The notes beneath the pieces were generated by a model, which ran no database searches, was not told where the DNA came from, and was given only the letters and a program-made list of their open reading frames with translations. From Planctomycetota bacterium (GTDB lineage: Bacteria; Planctomycetota; J058; JAJDCP01), in assembly GCA_029260765.1 (NCBI GenBank), contig JAJDCP010000161.1:25766-89765 (forward strand): DNA of 64,000 bases. Reading direction: 5' to 3'. The first letter of the stretch is position 1. Each line of letters begins with the position of its first letter. Positions 17,696 through 25,969 of the stretch are shown piece after piece. Made by a program: the position numbers and the translations under genes.

Positions 17696-20497
17696 TCAGG
17701 ACTGTTCGTCGTCGGCGGGGGCTTCCGCGCCTTCTTCGGCTGCCGGAGTTTCGGCGCTCGCGGCTTCCCCGCCATCCAGCGCGGGGGCCTCAGGGGCGCT
17801 GACGGTCACACCGCCGAGCGCCAGGTCGAGCGCGCTGGAGATGTCGCTCGCGGGCTCGGGGGCCGGCGCCGGTTCGGGCACGGGGACGGGGGTCGGCTCC
17901 GGCAGGGGCACATCTTCGGGGACCTCTTCGCCTTCGCTCAGGCTCCGCAGTTTCAGCGCCCCATTCTCAGCGGAGACCAACACCCGCGAGCCGTTGTCCA
18001 CGCGCCCGGCGAGGATTTCCTCCGAGAGGGGATTCTGCAGCAGGGTCTGCAGAGCACGCTTCAGAGGGCGTGCACCGTACGCCGGGTCGAAGCCTTCACG
18101 GGCAATCAGAGCGCGCGCGCTCGGCTGCAGCTCCAGCTTGATCTTGCGCTCGTCGAGCAGCTTGTCGAGCCGCAACAGCTGGATGTCGACGATCGGACGC
18201 ATGGTCTCTTCTGTCAGGCGCTTGAAGATCACGATCTCGTCGAGTCGGTTGAGGAACTCGGGCCGGAAGTGCGCCTTGACCGCTTCCATTACGGTGTCGC
18301 GCATCTTCTGGTCTTCGGCTTCGGTCTTGAAGTCTTCGATCGCATGGGCGCCGAGGTTCGAGGTCAGGATCACCACGGTGTTGCCGAAGTCGACCAGCCG
18401 CCCCTGCGAGTCGGTCAGGCGCCCGTCGTCAAGCATCTGCAGCTGGATCTTGAAGATGTCCGGATGGGCCTTTTCCACCTCGTCGAACAGCACCACGCTG
18501 TAGGGCTTGGTGCGCACCTTATTGGTCAGCAGGCCCCCTTCCTCATAGCCGACATAGCCCGGTGCGGCGCCGATCAGCTTGGCGACCGACTGCTTCTCCA
18601 TGAACTCGCTCATGTCAAAGCGGATCAACGCGCGCTCATCGTTGAACAGGAACTCCGCCAGCGCCTTGCACAGCTCGGTCTTGCCGACACCTGTGGGGCC
18701 GAGCATCAAGAAAGAGATCGGCCGGCCTGGAGGCTGCACGCCTGCCCGCGTGCGACGTACCGCCCTGCACACCGACGTCAGCGCGTTCTCCTGGCCGATC
18801 ACGCGGTTGCGCATGTGATCTTCCATCTGCATCAGGCGTTCGCGTTCCGAAGCCAACATGCGCGTGGCGGGAATGCCGGTCCAGCGCGAGACGGTCTTGG
18901 CGACATCCTCTTCGAGCACCTCTTCGCGCAGGAAGCGGATGTTGTCGACGTCGAGGTCCCCGAACTCCTCCAGGGTCTTCTCGCGGTCGGGGATGATCTT
19001 GTACTGCAGCTCGGCGACGCGGGAGTAATCCTCGTCGCGGATCTTCTGCTCCATCTCCAGCCGGGCCGCTTCGAGGTCTGTCTTGGCCTGCTGCACCTCG
19101 AACAGGGCCTTCTTCTCGTTCTGCCAGATCGCGGTCAGCTCCGCGCTCTCGGCCTTCACCTCGTCGAGCTCCCGGGCGATCTCTGCGCGTCGGGCGATGG
19201 CGTCCGGATCGGTCTCGTGCTCGAGGGCCTTCATATCGATCTCGTGTTGCACCACGCGCCGGTCGATCTTGGCGATCTCTTCGGGCTTCGAAGAGATGTC
19301 CATGCGGATGGCCGCGGCCGCTTCGTCGATGAGGTCGATGGCCTTGTCGGGCAGGTAGCGGTCGGCGATATAGCGGTCGGACAGTCGGGCGGCCGCAGCG
19401 ATGGCCGCGTCGGTGATGCGCACACCATGGTGCACTTCGTACTTCTCTTTGAGCCCTCGCAGGATCGACATGGTCTGGTTGACGCTGGGCTCTTCGCAGA
19501 CGACATTCTGGAAGCGACGCGTCAGGGCGGCATCGCGTTCGATGCGCTTGCGGAATTCGGTGGTGGTGGTCGCGCCGATGCAACGCAGCTCGCCCCGGGC
19601 CAGAGCGGGTTTCAGCAGGTTCGAGGCATCCATCGAGCCTTCCTGCCCGCCCGCCCCGATCAGCATGTGCACCTCATCGATGAACAACAGGATGTTGCCT
19701 GCGGCAGCGATCTCCTGGAGGATCTGGGTCAGCCGCTCCTCGAACTCCCCACGGAACTTCGCGCCCGCCACCACAAGCCCCAGGTCGAGGGCCAGGACCA
19801 CGTGGTTCTTGAGGTTGTCGGGCACATCGCCGTGCACCAGCTTCAGCGCGAGCCCTTCGACCAGAGCGGTCTTGCCGACACCCGGCTCGCCGATGATCAG
19901 CGGATTGTTCTTACGGCGCCGCGACAAGACCTGGATCATCTGTCGGATCTCCGCGTCGCGCCCGATGACCGGGTCGAGCTTGCCGGCGGTGGCGCGCGCC
20001 GTCAGATCCTCGCAGTAGCGGCCCAGGGATTCGTATTGATCGAGCACGCTGTCGCCGCTGCCGAACATGCCGGCACGTACCTCCTGCAGCACCTTCTTCA
20101 GCTTGGGGAGGTCGGCCCCGGCTTCGCTACAGGCGTCTTGGAAGCTGCCGTTGTCGAGCAGCGCCAGCAGCATATGGCTCAGGTCGGCATACTTGTCGTC
20201 CATCGAGTCGGCGAGCCCCAATGCGGCCCCGAAGACCGCCTTCAGGGCGTCGTCCGGCTGCTCATGGCCCTCGGTTCCGTCGGTGGGGAAGCCGGAGAGG
20301 CGCCGGCGCAGCGCGATCTGCAGCTTGCTCGCGTCGGCGTCGGCAGCGTGCAGGTAACGCGGCAGAGGGGTGTCTTCCTGGTTGAGCATGCCGAGCCCCA
20401 TGTGGATGGGGGTGACGGCGCCGTTCTTGTGTTTCCGGGCCAGCTTGACGGCGCGCTCGATGGCGTCCTGCGATTTGAGCGTGAATCGTTCGATCAT
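17696..20497 (-). CDS. tssH: ClpB-like AAA+ ATPase serving as T6SS TssH, with acidic C-terminal tail
   Basis: A 933-aa double AAA+ protein. It has a Clp N-domain (residues 1-140), Walker A1 at 203-210 (GEPGVGKT), Walker B1 FIDEVH, a long coiled middle domain (about 405-530), Walker A2 GPTGVGKT near 599-606, Walker B2 VLFDEVEKA, and a C-terminal small domain. The AAA sequences and the full-length middle domain look more like the disaggregase ClpB than a typical ClpV. Its place between tssL and tssM argues that it recycles contracted TssBC sheath. Residues 857-933 are an unusual Pro/Glu/Ala-rich acidic extension absent from ordinary ClpB or ClpV. Whether the genome also has a housekeeping clpB cannot be seen here. 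Confidence 0.88.
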   Translation of the reverse strand: MIERFTLKSQDAIERAVKLARKHKNGAVTPIHMGLGMLNQEDTPLPRYLHAADADASKLQIALRRRLSGFPTDGTEGHEQPDDALKAVFGAALGLADSMDDKYADLSHMLLALLDNGSFQDACSEAGADLPKLKKVLQEVRAGMFGSGDSVLDQYESLGRYCEDLTARATAGKLDPVIGRDAEIRQMIQVLSRRRKNNPLIIGEPGVGKTALVEGLALKLVHGDVPDNLKNHVVLALDLGLVVAGAKFRGEFEERLTQILQEIAAAGNILLFIDEVHMLIGAGGQEGSMDASNLLKPALARGELRCIGATTTTEFRKRIERDAALTRRFQNVVCEEPSVNQTMSILRGLKEKYEVHHGVRITDAAIAAAARLSDRYIADRYLPDKAIDLIDEAAAAIRMDISSKPEEIAKIDRRVVQHEIDMKALEHETDPDAIARRAEIARELDEVKAESAELTAIWQNEKKALFEVQQAKTDLEAARLEMEQKIRDEDYSRVAELQYKIIPDREKTLEEFGDLDVDNIRFLREEVLEEDVAKTVSRWTGIPATRMLASERERLMQMEDHMRNRVIGQENALTSVCRAVRRTRAGVQPPGRPISFLMLGPTGVGKTELCKALAEFLFNDERALIRFDMSEFMEKQSVAKLIGAAPGYVGYEEGGLLTNKVRTKPYSVVLFDEVEKAHPDIFKIQLQMLDDGRLTDSQGRLVDFGNTVVILTSNLGAHAIEDFKTEAEDQKMRDTVMEAVKAHFRPEFLNRLDEIVIFKRLTEETMRPIVDIQLLRLDKLLDERKIKLELQPSARALIAREGFDPAYGARPLKRALQTLLQNPLSEEILAGRVDNGSRVLVSAENGALKLRSLSEGEEVPEDVPLPEPTPVPVPEPAPAPEPASDISSALDLALGGVTVSAPEAPALDGGEAASAETPAAEEGAEAPADDEQS

Positions 20498-20498
20498 G

Positions 20499-20837
20499 TC
20501 ATGTCCCCAATTGGAGGGTTTCGAGCAAGTCTTCCAGTGTGTCCAAATGGCGCGTCACTTGACTGCGCGCTTCTGCCTGAGCGGCCGGGTCAGCCGTCTC
20601 CCCCTCGGCGGGGGGAGCCAACAGATCCAGCTGCTCGTCGATGTCTTGAAGCAGGTTCTCCACCACCTCGTGGCGGGGACCCATGGCGCGGCGCAGGCGC
20701 GCGGCGAAGGCGCGGAACTCGTGCTGTTCTCGCGCACGCGCGGGCTCGGCGTCCTGCACCGGCTCGGGTGCCTGTGCGTTGGACCAGCGGCCGCGCAGGC
20801 GCGAAGGGTCGAAGAAGCTGTCGAGTTTTCCCGCCAT
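20499..20837 (-). CDS. T6SS-locus hypothetical protein, 112 aa
   Basis: A small charged protein with no signal peptide or membrane segment. It opens with LDSFFDPSRLRGRW, then a mainly helical stretch (HEFRAFAARLRRAM) and a Leu/Asp/Glu-rich C-terminal helix pair. It sits between tssL (gap 8 bases) and tssH (gap 1 base), which indicates co-translation and a T6SS role. I know no named Tss subunit with this sequence. A TssL- or TssH-binding accessory factor is a reasonable inference only from position. Confidence 0.65.
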   Translation of the reverse strand: MAGKLDSFFDPSRLRGRWSNAQAPEPVQDAEPARAREQHEFRAFAARLRRAMGPRHEVVENLLQDIDEQLDLLAPPAEGETADPAAQAEARSQVTRHLDTLEDLLETLQLGT

Positions 20838-20845
20838 GGTGGCTC

Positions 20846-21517
20846 CTAAAGCTGGACCAGCGCGAGGATGCCGAAGTAACAGGCCGCGATCAGCAGGCCG
20901 CTGCCCAGGTAGTACCAGAGCACCGAGGGGGGCGCCGGTGGTTCTTCGAGCTGTTCCTTGGCTCCCAGGGTCTTCATGCGTGCCAGGGGGATGCGTGCCT
21001 TCAGCTTGCGCTGGTACTCGCGCAGCTTGGACAGGTCGTCGACGTAGCGCCCACGCAGGCCGTCGGCCAGGCAGAAGTAGAAGATCTCGAAGACGAAGGG
21101 CAGCGTCTGCTCTTTGCGCACCAGGTCGTCGATCATCTCGAAGACCACCTCGCCCCCATTGTCGAGATCAAACAGCTCTTTCTGCAGCGGAGGCCATTCG
21201 CCCTGGCCGCGGAACACGCTGCGCTGCACCAGCTCGTCGAAATGCACGACGATCGGGAACAGCACCAGGTAGGTCTCGCGCTCGTTGAGCGTCTCTTCGA
21301 GGGCCGCCTTGAGGATGTCGAGCTGTGTGCGCAAGGCCGCGCGCAGTTGCACCAGGTCGCGGACCTGCGCGGTCTCTGTCAGGGCACCGGCGGCCTGTTG
21401 GGCGCCGAGCCGCATCACTCCCCGGCGCGGGGCTTCTCCCTCTCCGCCCGGGCCGCTCAAGAGGAGGCTGACTTCTTCGATGACCGTATGGACGGCCGAC
21501 CAGAGTGCGTGCTTCAT
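20846..21517 (-). CDS. tssL: T6SS inner-membrane protein TssL (DotU/IcmH)
   Basis: A 223-aa protein. The ATG at 21517 overlaps the tssF stop in an ATGA junction and follows GGATGGGA, so the longer open frame upstream is not used. The cytoplasmic part has the DotU helical pattern: FDELV in the place of the conserved 'DE', then a GGEVVFEMIDDL segment and FEIFYFCLADGLRGRY, the most conserved stretch of the family. A single C-terminal membrane helix (about residues 197-220) anchors it. TssL joins TssM in the inner membrane and contacts the baseplate through its cytoplasmic domain. There is no peptidoglycan-binding extension. Confidence 0.9.
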   Translation of the reverse strand: MKHALWSAVHTVIEEVSLLLSGPGGEGEAPRRGVMRLGAQQAAGALTETAQVRDLVQLRAALRTQLDILKAALEETLNERETYLVLFPIVVHFDELVQRSVFRGQGEWPPLQKELFDLDNGGEVVFEMIDDLVRKEQTLPFVFEIFYFCLADGLRGRYVDDLSKLREYQRKLKARIPLARMKTLGAKEQLEEPPAPPSVLWYYLGSGLLIAACYFGILALVQL

Positions 21518-23166
21518 GGCGTTTCCCATCCGGAGAATGACAAGGGGCTCGGGAGGCCGGGCGCGGTCACTTCGAGCTCGACTCCCGCGTCGAAGGCCCA
21601 GGCGTCGAGTATGCGGAAGACCTGCTCGCAGAAGCGCTCGACCACCGGCAGATAGCTCTCTTCGAATTCCTTGAGCTGCAAGTGGTAGACGTGCACGATC
21701 CCCTGGCCGCGGCCCTTGCGGCCTGGACGGGTGGTGCGCTCGAGTTTTTCCAACAGGTCGGGAATGTAGCGGAAGTAGCCGCGCCGGACAGTGCCGAGCG
21801 CGTGCATGATCTGCTGCAGCTCTTCGAGGGCCAGGAAGGGCTTGGTGCGGATGGCCAGCAGCTGCAACAGCATGTCTGGGTCGCCAGCGACCTGGCTCTC
21901 CAGGTGGGGCCGCACTTCGCCGAGAGTCTCCCATTTGACGCCGGGTACATGCCGGTCGAGCAGCGAGACCTCGAGCAGCCCCGACAGCCGCTTGGTGAAC
22001 CACGGCTGGTACCAATGGGCATCGACGCTCAGCTTCACCGGCTCGTCGAAGGCCTGGGGCAGGTTGAGCATCAGCGCACTCTGCAGTTTGTCACCGACCT
22101 GCAGGGTCTCGAGCTCGTAGGTGCCCGCCTCACCGGAGAGCACGCCAGGCCGCAGCGGCACCAGACCTTCGGGGGCGATACGGTAGACGCCGGCGACCGA
22201 GTGCAGCATGAACAGCTGGGCCGGGTCGGCCGGGCGCACCGGGTAGCGCTCTTGCGTCCCGTCGGCGAGCATCGGGGAAGCCAGTTGCCGGTGCAGGTTG
22301 ATCGCTGGAACCGTGTGCAGCTGGAAGGTGTCGGGGTTGAGCACCATCTTCTTGGGCCATTTGCGGTCCAGGTCGAAGGCGAGCACGAAGCGTGTCCAGA
22401 TCTTGCGGTTCTGGGCGAGCTCGAGGTGCACCTGCAGCTCTCGTTCGGGAAAATGGAAGAACGACTGCACCCGCGAGAGCGGATGTCCGAACGCTCCCTG
22501 CTCGGGCGAGGCCGGGTCGCGCGAGGGTCCGAAGCGCACCGAGCAGGGCATGCCCCGTGAGTCTGCCTCAGGCACCTCGTCGTAGAAGATACTGACGGTC
22601 TGGGTGTGCTCTTTCAGCTCGCGGAAGAGCTTGAGGCTGGCGAAGTAGTCGTTCAGATGGTTGACGTGAAAACGCAGGGTTTCGGGGTGCTCACCTTGGG
22701 GGAAGCGGGCGCGGAAGTGGGCGAGCAGGCGGAAGCCTTCGCCTCCGCGCAAGACCAGCCGCAGCTTCTCCAAGGCGATCGGCCGCACGGTCAGGTCGTG
22801 CATCGTGCGGTACAAGCCTTCGGTGCCGTCCTCGGTCTCCAGCGTGACGACCGAATCTTTGGGCAGCACAGCCTTCTCCGCCAGCCTGCCCGTGGGCACA
22901 CCTTGCAGCATGCAGATCGACGGCAGCGGGTTGAGCAGGTACGAAAAGTATTGGGAGAACAGGCGCTGCCGGGACCGGATCAGGTGTCGGCGAGCTGTCA
23001 GGTGCGTGCGGGCGGAGAAGAAGGCGATGGACTCCAGCAGCCGGCGGATGTGGGGGTCTTCTCGCTCGAGCGGCACGGTCGGGTACAGACCCGAGTACGA
23101 GGTCGCGAAGTTGTCGAGCTCGCGCAGGGCATCGAAGAAGGCGTCGTGGAGTTGGGGATCTTGCAT
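21514..23166 (-). CDS. tssF: T6SS baseplate protein TssF
   Basis: A 550-aa protein, slightly shorter than the usual 580-620. The N-terminal region has the TssF signature: an aromatic-Tyr segment (SYSGLYPTVPL), then DPHIRRLLESIAFFSAR, and a Pro-rich 'LLNPLPSICML' where the family reads 'P-x-P-S-M'. The C-terminus ends in ELEVTAPG, a beta strand typical of the family. TssF forms the baseplate wedge with TssG and TssE around the VgrG hub. It begins 4 bases after the beta-helix spike gene and overlaps tssL, so it is in the middle of the operon. Confidence 0.85.
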   Translation of the reverse strand: MQDPQLHDAFFDALRELDNFATSYSGLYPTVPLEREDPHIRRLLESIAFFSARTHLTARRHLIRSRQRLFSQYFSYLLNPLPSICMLQGVPTGRLAEKAVLPKDSVVTLETEDGTEGLYRTMHDLTVRPIALEKLRLVLRGGEGFRLLAHFRARFPQGEHPETLRFHVNHLNDYFASLKLFRELKEHTQTVSIFYDEVPEADSRGMPCSVRFGPSRDPASPEQGAFGHPLSRVQSFFHFPERELQVHLELAQNRKIWTRFVLAFDLDRKWPKKMVLNPDTFQLHTVPAINLHRQLASPMLADGTQERYPVRPADPAQLFMLHSVAGVYRIAPEGLVPLRPGVLSGEAGTYELETLQVGDKLQSALMLNLPQAFDEPVKLSVDAHWYQPWFTKRLSGLLEVSLLDRHVPGVKWETLGEVRPHLESQVAGDPDMLLQLLAIRTKPFLALEELQQIMHALGTVRRGYFRYIPDLLEKLERTTRPGRKGRGQGIVHVYHLQLKEFEESYLPVVERFCEQVFRILDAWAFDAGVELEVTAPGLPSPLSFSGWETP

Positions 23167-23170
23167 GGGT

Positions 23171-23767
23171 TCAACCTAGCTTGATGCTGCTGCCTTTGAC
23201 ATTGACGGCCGAGCCCTGAAGCGTCGCGGCGGCCGAAGACTTCAAGGTCAGGGCTGCGCTGGACTGCACGGTGACCGGGCTGCCCTTCAAGCTGGCGTCG
23301 CCTGACGACTTCAACGCCAACGGTTTTCCTTCGACCTTCGTGCTCTTGGTCCCCTTGATCGTGACCGTGTCGCCCTGGAGCTTGGCGTCCTTGTCGGCAA
23401 CCGCCTTGAACTCCTTTGCGGACAGGCTCATCGCGTCCGTGGCCGACTGGGTCAATTTGGCTGCGCTGCTGATGGTCATGTCTTTGGTGCTCTTGATCGT
23501 CAGCTTCTCTTTCGCCTCGTGCGTCGTGTCTTTGGTCGAGGTGCAGGTGATGGTCTCTGCATCGATCTTGAAGGTCTTACACTCGATCGCGATGCTGTCG
23601 GGCTTTTGCGTGATCTTGCTGGTGTTTTCGCTGTCCTTGACTGTGGTGATGATCTGGGAGCCGTCGATCTGGATCGTCTGTGAGACCGAGCCATCGGCCT
23701 TCTTGACGGTCACCGTGATGCCTTTGGTCTTGTTCAGCTCGATCTGACAGGTGAAGACGTCCGCCAT
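23171..23767 (-). CDS. Stand-alone beta-helix spike protein (VgrG/gp5 C-terminal-like)
   Basis: A 198-aa protein built almost wholly of short alternating-hydrophobic strands with Lys, Ser, Thr and Gly turns (DTVTIKG, STKVEGK, PLALKSSG, DASLKG, SPVTVQSS, SAVNVKG). This 8-9-residue rhythm is that of the triple-stranded beta-helix at the C-terminus of VgrG and phage gp5. The gene starts 2 bases after the stop of the vgrG hub gene, whose own C-terminus ends just as a beta-helix would begin. I infer that it is the needle part of the spike, encoded as a separate chain. No OB fold or effector domain is present. Confidence 0.75.
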   Translation of the reverse strand: MADVFTCQIELNKTKGITVTVKKADGSVSQTIQIDGSQIITTVKDSENTSKITQKPDSIAIECKTFKIDAETITCTSTKDTTHEAKEKLTIKSTKDMTISSAAKLTQSATDAMSLSAKEFKAVADKDAKLQGDTVTIKGTKSTKVEGKPLALKSSGDASLKGSPVTVQSSAALTLKSSAAATLQGSAVNVKGSSIKLG

Positions 23768-23769
23768 CG

Positions 23770-25398
23770 CTACTCCTCAGTCACCTGGAGCAGCATGCAA
23801 CCCTCGGAGAGTTGGATCAGCCCGATGTCTTTGTCGTTCTTGCGCTTCAGGTGGAAGACCGGTTTGTTCTCCTCATAGGCATGCTGCAGGGAGGTCTGGC
23901 TGCTGGCTGATTTGCCGAACAAGATGTGGTTGCCCTGCCCGTCCATCGGAAGCTGGGCGCCAGGTCGCCATTCGAGATAGCGCGCGATCCAGGCCGCCTG
24001 GTAGTCGAAGGCGACCAGCACCCTGGCGTCCTTGAGGGCAGGGAAGAAGAACTGGCCGGGCAAGTGGTGCGGCTCGAAGGGGGCGACGGCTTTCTGTTTG
24101 TTCCACAGCGGGATCGTGATCTTGTACTGTTCGAGCGAGGTGTCGGAGTCGGTGTAGACCTGGAAGGTCTCGTCGCTAGCGGCCCCCTCTTCGCTGAAGA
24201 TCTTGCCTTCGACACAGACGGGATAGACCGGACGGCGGAAAGCGGGAAGGCGTGTATGCGGGTGGTCTTTGAGCTCGAGCCGTGCGGTCATCTCCAGTTC
24301 GAAGCCGTCCACATCGACACCCATGCCGAAGGCCGGATTCTGTTTGGTGTTTTTCGCGCGCAGGTTCAGCTGCCAGAGTCGGTAGCTCTTGCCGTAGATG
24401 TAGGAGTCGCTGCTCCACAGCCCGGCCGTGGGCGAGTAGAGAAAACCGGGCAGCATGGCGACGGTCGGAAAGCGCTGGAACACGAGCTCGAGCTCGTGCT
24501 CGGCGAGCTTCAGACGTTTCGTCTCCAGCGTCTTGCGGTCGTTGTAGCGCGATGTGACGGGGGTGCGCATCAGCACGTCGTGGACCAGCCCGTCCACCGC
24601 CTGGCTGTTGGCGATGGCGGTCTTCTTCGCGCTCTCGGTGTACGAGTTGAGCACATTGCCTGCGTGCCGCCGCAGGGCGGGGAACTGCACCCGGCTGGAT
24701 TCGACATCCAGGCGGCTGATGGTGGTGGCGGAGGCCGGGTCTGAGCGGGCGCTGGCCAGCTTGTAGCTGTTCAGCGCCGCGTCGTAGCTGAGGAAACCTC
24801 CCAGATGCTCGACCTGCCAGAGCAGGAAGTCGTAAAAACTCGCCCGTTCGCGATCTTCGCAGGCTCCCAGGCCGACAAACAAGACCTGATGCTTGCTGGT
24901 CAGGGCCGTCCAGTCATAGCTGAGCTTGATCTTCTGGCCCTTGTAGGCCTCAAAGATGTCCTTGATGGTCTTGTCGACGAACAGCTCACAGGGGAAATGC
25001 TGCGACCACAGCACCCGCGCGGGGTCGGCAAACTCGAGCGTGTAGCGGCGCAGCATGACGGGTTTGTCTTCGACCAGGCGGCTGGTCTCTTCGTGCAAAC
25101 GCTTGTTCGTGCCGATCCCCTGCACGACCAGTGGCCACGATGCATCTTGCTTGTCCTGGTAGACCGAGTGCAGGCTGAGCTTGATCTCGACCAGGTCCTG
25201 CGCGAGGAAGGCTCTGGTCAGTTTGTCGCTGATGCTGCCCCCGTGCGTGGAATCATCGGCCAACCAGAAAGCGAGCGTGCCGTCGACTCCGTAGCTGGTC
25301 AGGCACAGCTCGATGCGCTCGAGGTTCGACCCGGGGATGGAGTAATCGGTGCCCTTGATGGTCAGGAGCAGAGTCGCGCTCAGCTTTTCCTCAAACAT
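23770..25398 (-). CDS. tssI: T6SS spike hub VgrG (gp27-like, lacking its own beta-helix)
   Basis: A 542-aa VgrG-type hub. It opens with the gp27-like domain, including an RRYTLEFADPARVLW segment, a 'FVDKTIKDIFEAYKG' helix and the EDRERASFYDFLLWQVEHLGG segment that matches the 'ES-x-x-F-x-x-R-L-x-E' helix of VgrG. A second hub lobe follows. The last 100 residues (GQFFFPALKDARVLVAFDY and on) look like a reduced OB fold, and the protein stops after IQLSEGCMLLQV, where canonical VgrG enters its beta-helix. The needle is probably supplied by the next gene. A repeat-bearing gap of 199 bases separates it from tssE upstream. Confidence 0.82.
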   Translation of the reverse strand: MFEEKLSATLLLTIKGTDYSIPGSNLERIELCLTSYGVDGTLAFWLADDSTHGGSISDKLTRAFLAQDLVEIKLSLHSVYQDKQDASWPLVVQGIGTNKRLHEETSRLVEDKPVMLRRYTLEFADPARVLWSQHFPCELFVDKTIKDIFEAYKGQKIKLSYDWTALTSKHQVLFVGLGACEDRERASFYDFLLWQVEHLGGFLSYDAALNSYKLASARSDPASATTISRLDVESSRVQFPALRRHAGNVLNSYTESAKKTAIANSQAVDGLVHDVLMRTPVTSRYNDRKTLETKRLKLAEHELELVFQRFPTVAMLPGFLYSPTAGLWSSDSYIYGKSYRLWQLNLRAKNTKQNPAFGMGVDVDGFELEMTARLELKDHPHTRLPAFRRPVYPVCVEGKIFSEEGAASDETFQVYTDSDTSLEQYKITIPLWNKQKAVAPFEPHHLPGQFFFPALKDARVLVAFDYQAAWIARYLEWRPGAQLPMDGQGNHILFGKSASSQTSLQHAYEENKPVFHLKRKNDKDIGLIQLSEGCMLLQVTEE

Positions 25399-25437
25399 CG
25401 CGCCTCCTGGCTGTTCGCCAACGCCCGGACTGCCCGC

Positions 25438-25548
25438 TGTAGCGGCGCTCTATGAGCGCCGGAAGGCGCCATGGCAGCGGTAGCTGCCGAGCTGTTCGGG
25501 ATGCTCGAGGCGGAGCGGTCTCCTCGGCGGTCACAGACCGCCGCTACA
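25438..25548. repeat. REPIN-like paired palindromic element
   Basis: TGTAGCGGCGCTCTATGAGCGCCG begins at 25438 and contains perfect 8-bp arms (25443-25450 and 25454-25461). An oppositely oriented relative, CGGCGGTC-ACA-GACCGCCGCTACA (25525-25548), closes the element, so the outer ends are inverted repeats of TGTAGCGGCG. It lies inside the T6SS operon between tssE and vgrG. A related copy is at 40929. This is the structure of non-autonomous REP doublets; no transposase is nearby. Confidence 0.65.
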
Positions 25549-25597
25549 GAACTGTTCGCCGCGAAAAACCCGGACTCAGCTTTCCTATCACGACCCA

Positions 25598-25969
25598 TCA
25601 GTCTTCCTCGACCTCGACCTTGGCATATGCGGTGTCGAAGTTGATGAACAGCGGCTTCGGCGTGTTCAGGATCTTGCACTTCATCTCGAAGCGCAGGCGG
25701 TTGCTCAGCTCGGAATCGACCTCCTTGATCGACTCGATGCGCACCCGCGGCTCGTAGCGCGCGATGTTCTGTTCGATCTCAGCGACCAGGGTGGTGACGA
25801 TCTCGCGTCGGCCCTTGAAGGCGTTGTAGTCGCCGACCCCGAATTCCTCGATCAGAGAGCCGAAGCCCTTCTTGGTGTTCAAGATGCAGTTCAGGTTCTC
25901 GAGGATCGACTCGAGGTTGCTGATCTTGCCCCCACCTTCAGTGAAGCGGTCGAGGATGCCCATGCTCAA
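25598..25969 (-). CDS. tssE: T6SS baseplate protein TssE (gp25-like)
   Basis: A 123-aa protein of the gp25/TssE lysozyme-like baseplate family. It has ENLNCILNTKKGFGSL, matching the family 'L-x-x-I-L-N-T-R-x-G', then EFGVGDY. Later comes IEQNIARYEPRVR, matching the 'I-x-x-x-I-x-x-Y-E-P-R-L' motif that primes sheath assembly. Its ATG overlaps the tssK stop by 4 bases. Downstream of its stop the operon is interrupted by the palindromic repeat before vgrG. Confidence 0.9.
   Translation of the reverse strand: MSMGILDRFTEGGGKISNLESILENLNCILNTKKGFGSLIEEFGVGDYNAFKGRREIVTTLVAEIEQNIARYEPRVRIESIKEVDSELSNRLRFEMKCKILNTPKPLFINFDTAYAKVEVEED

Noticed and set aside
17669..21655. 1328-codon plus-strand open frame opposite tssM/tssH/tssL/tssF
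   Set aside because: It is antisense to well-supported T6SS genes. Long antisense frames arise from GC-rich third positions, and the product has no recognisable domain.
20846..22015. Longer 389-aa start for tssL
   Set aside because: The extra 166 residues lie inside tssF in another frame. The ATG at 21517 has an ATGA junction and begins where TssL homology begins.
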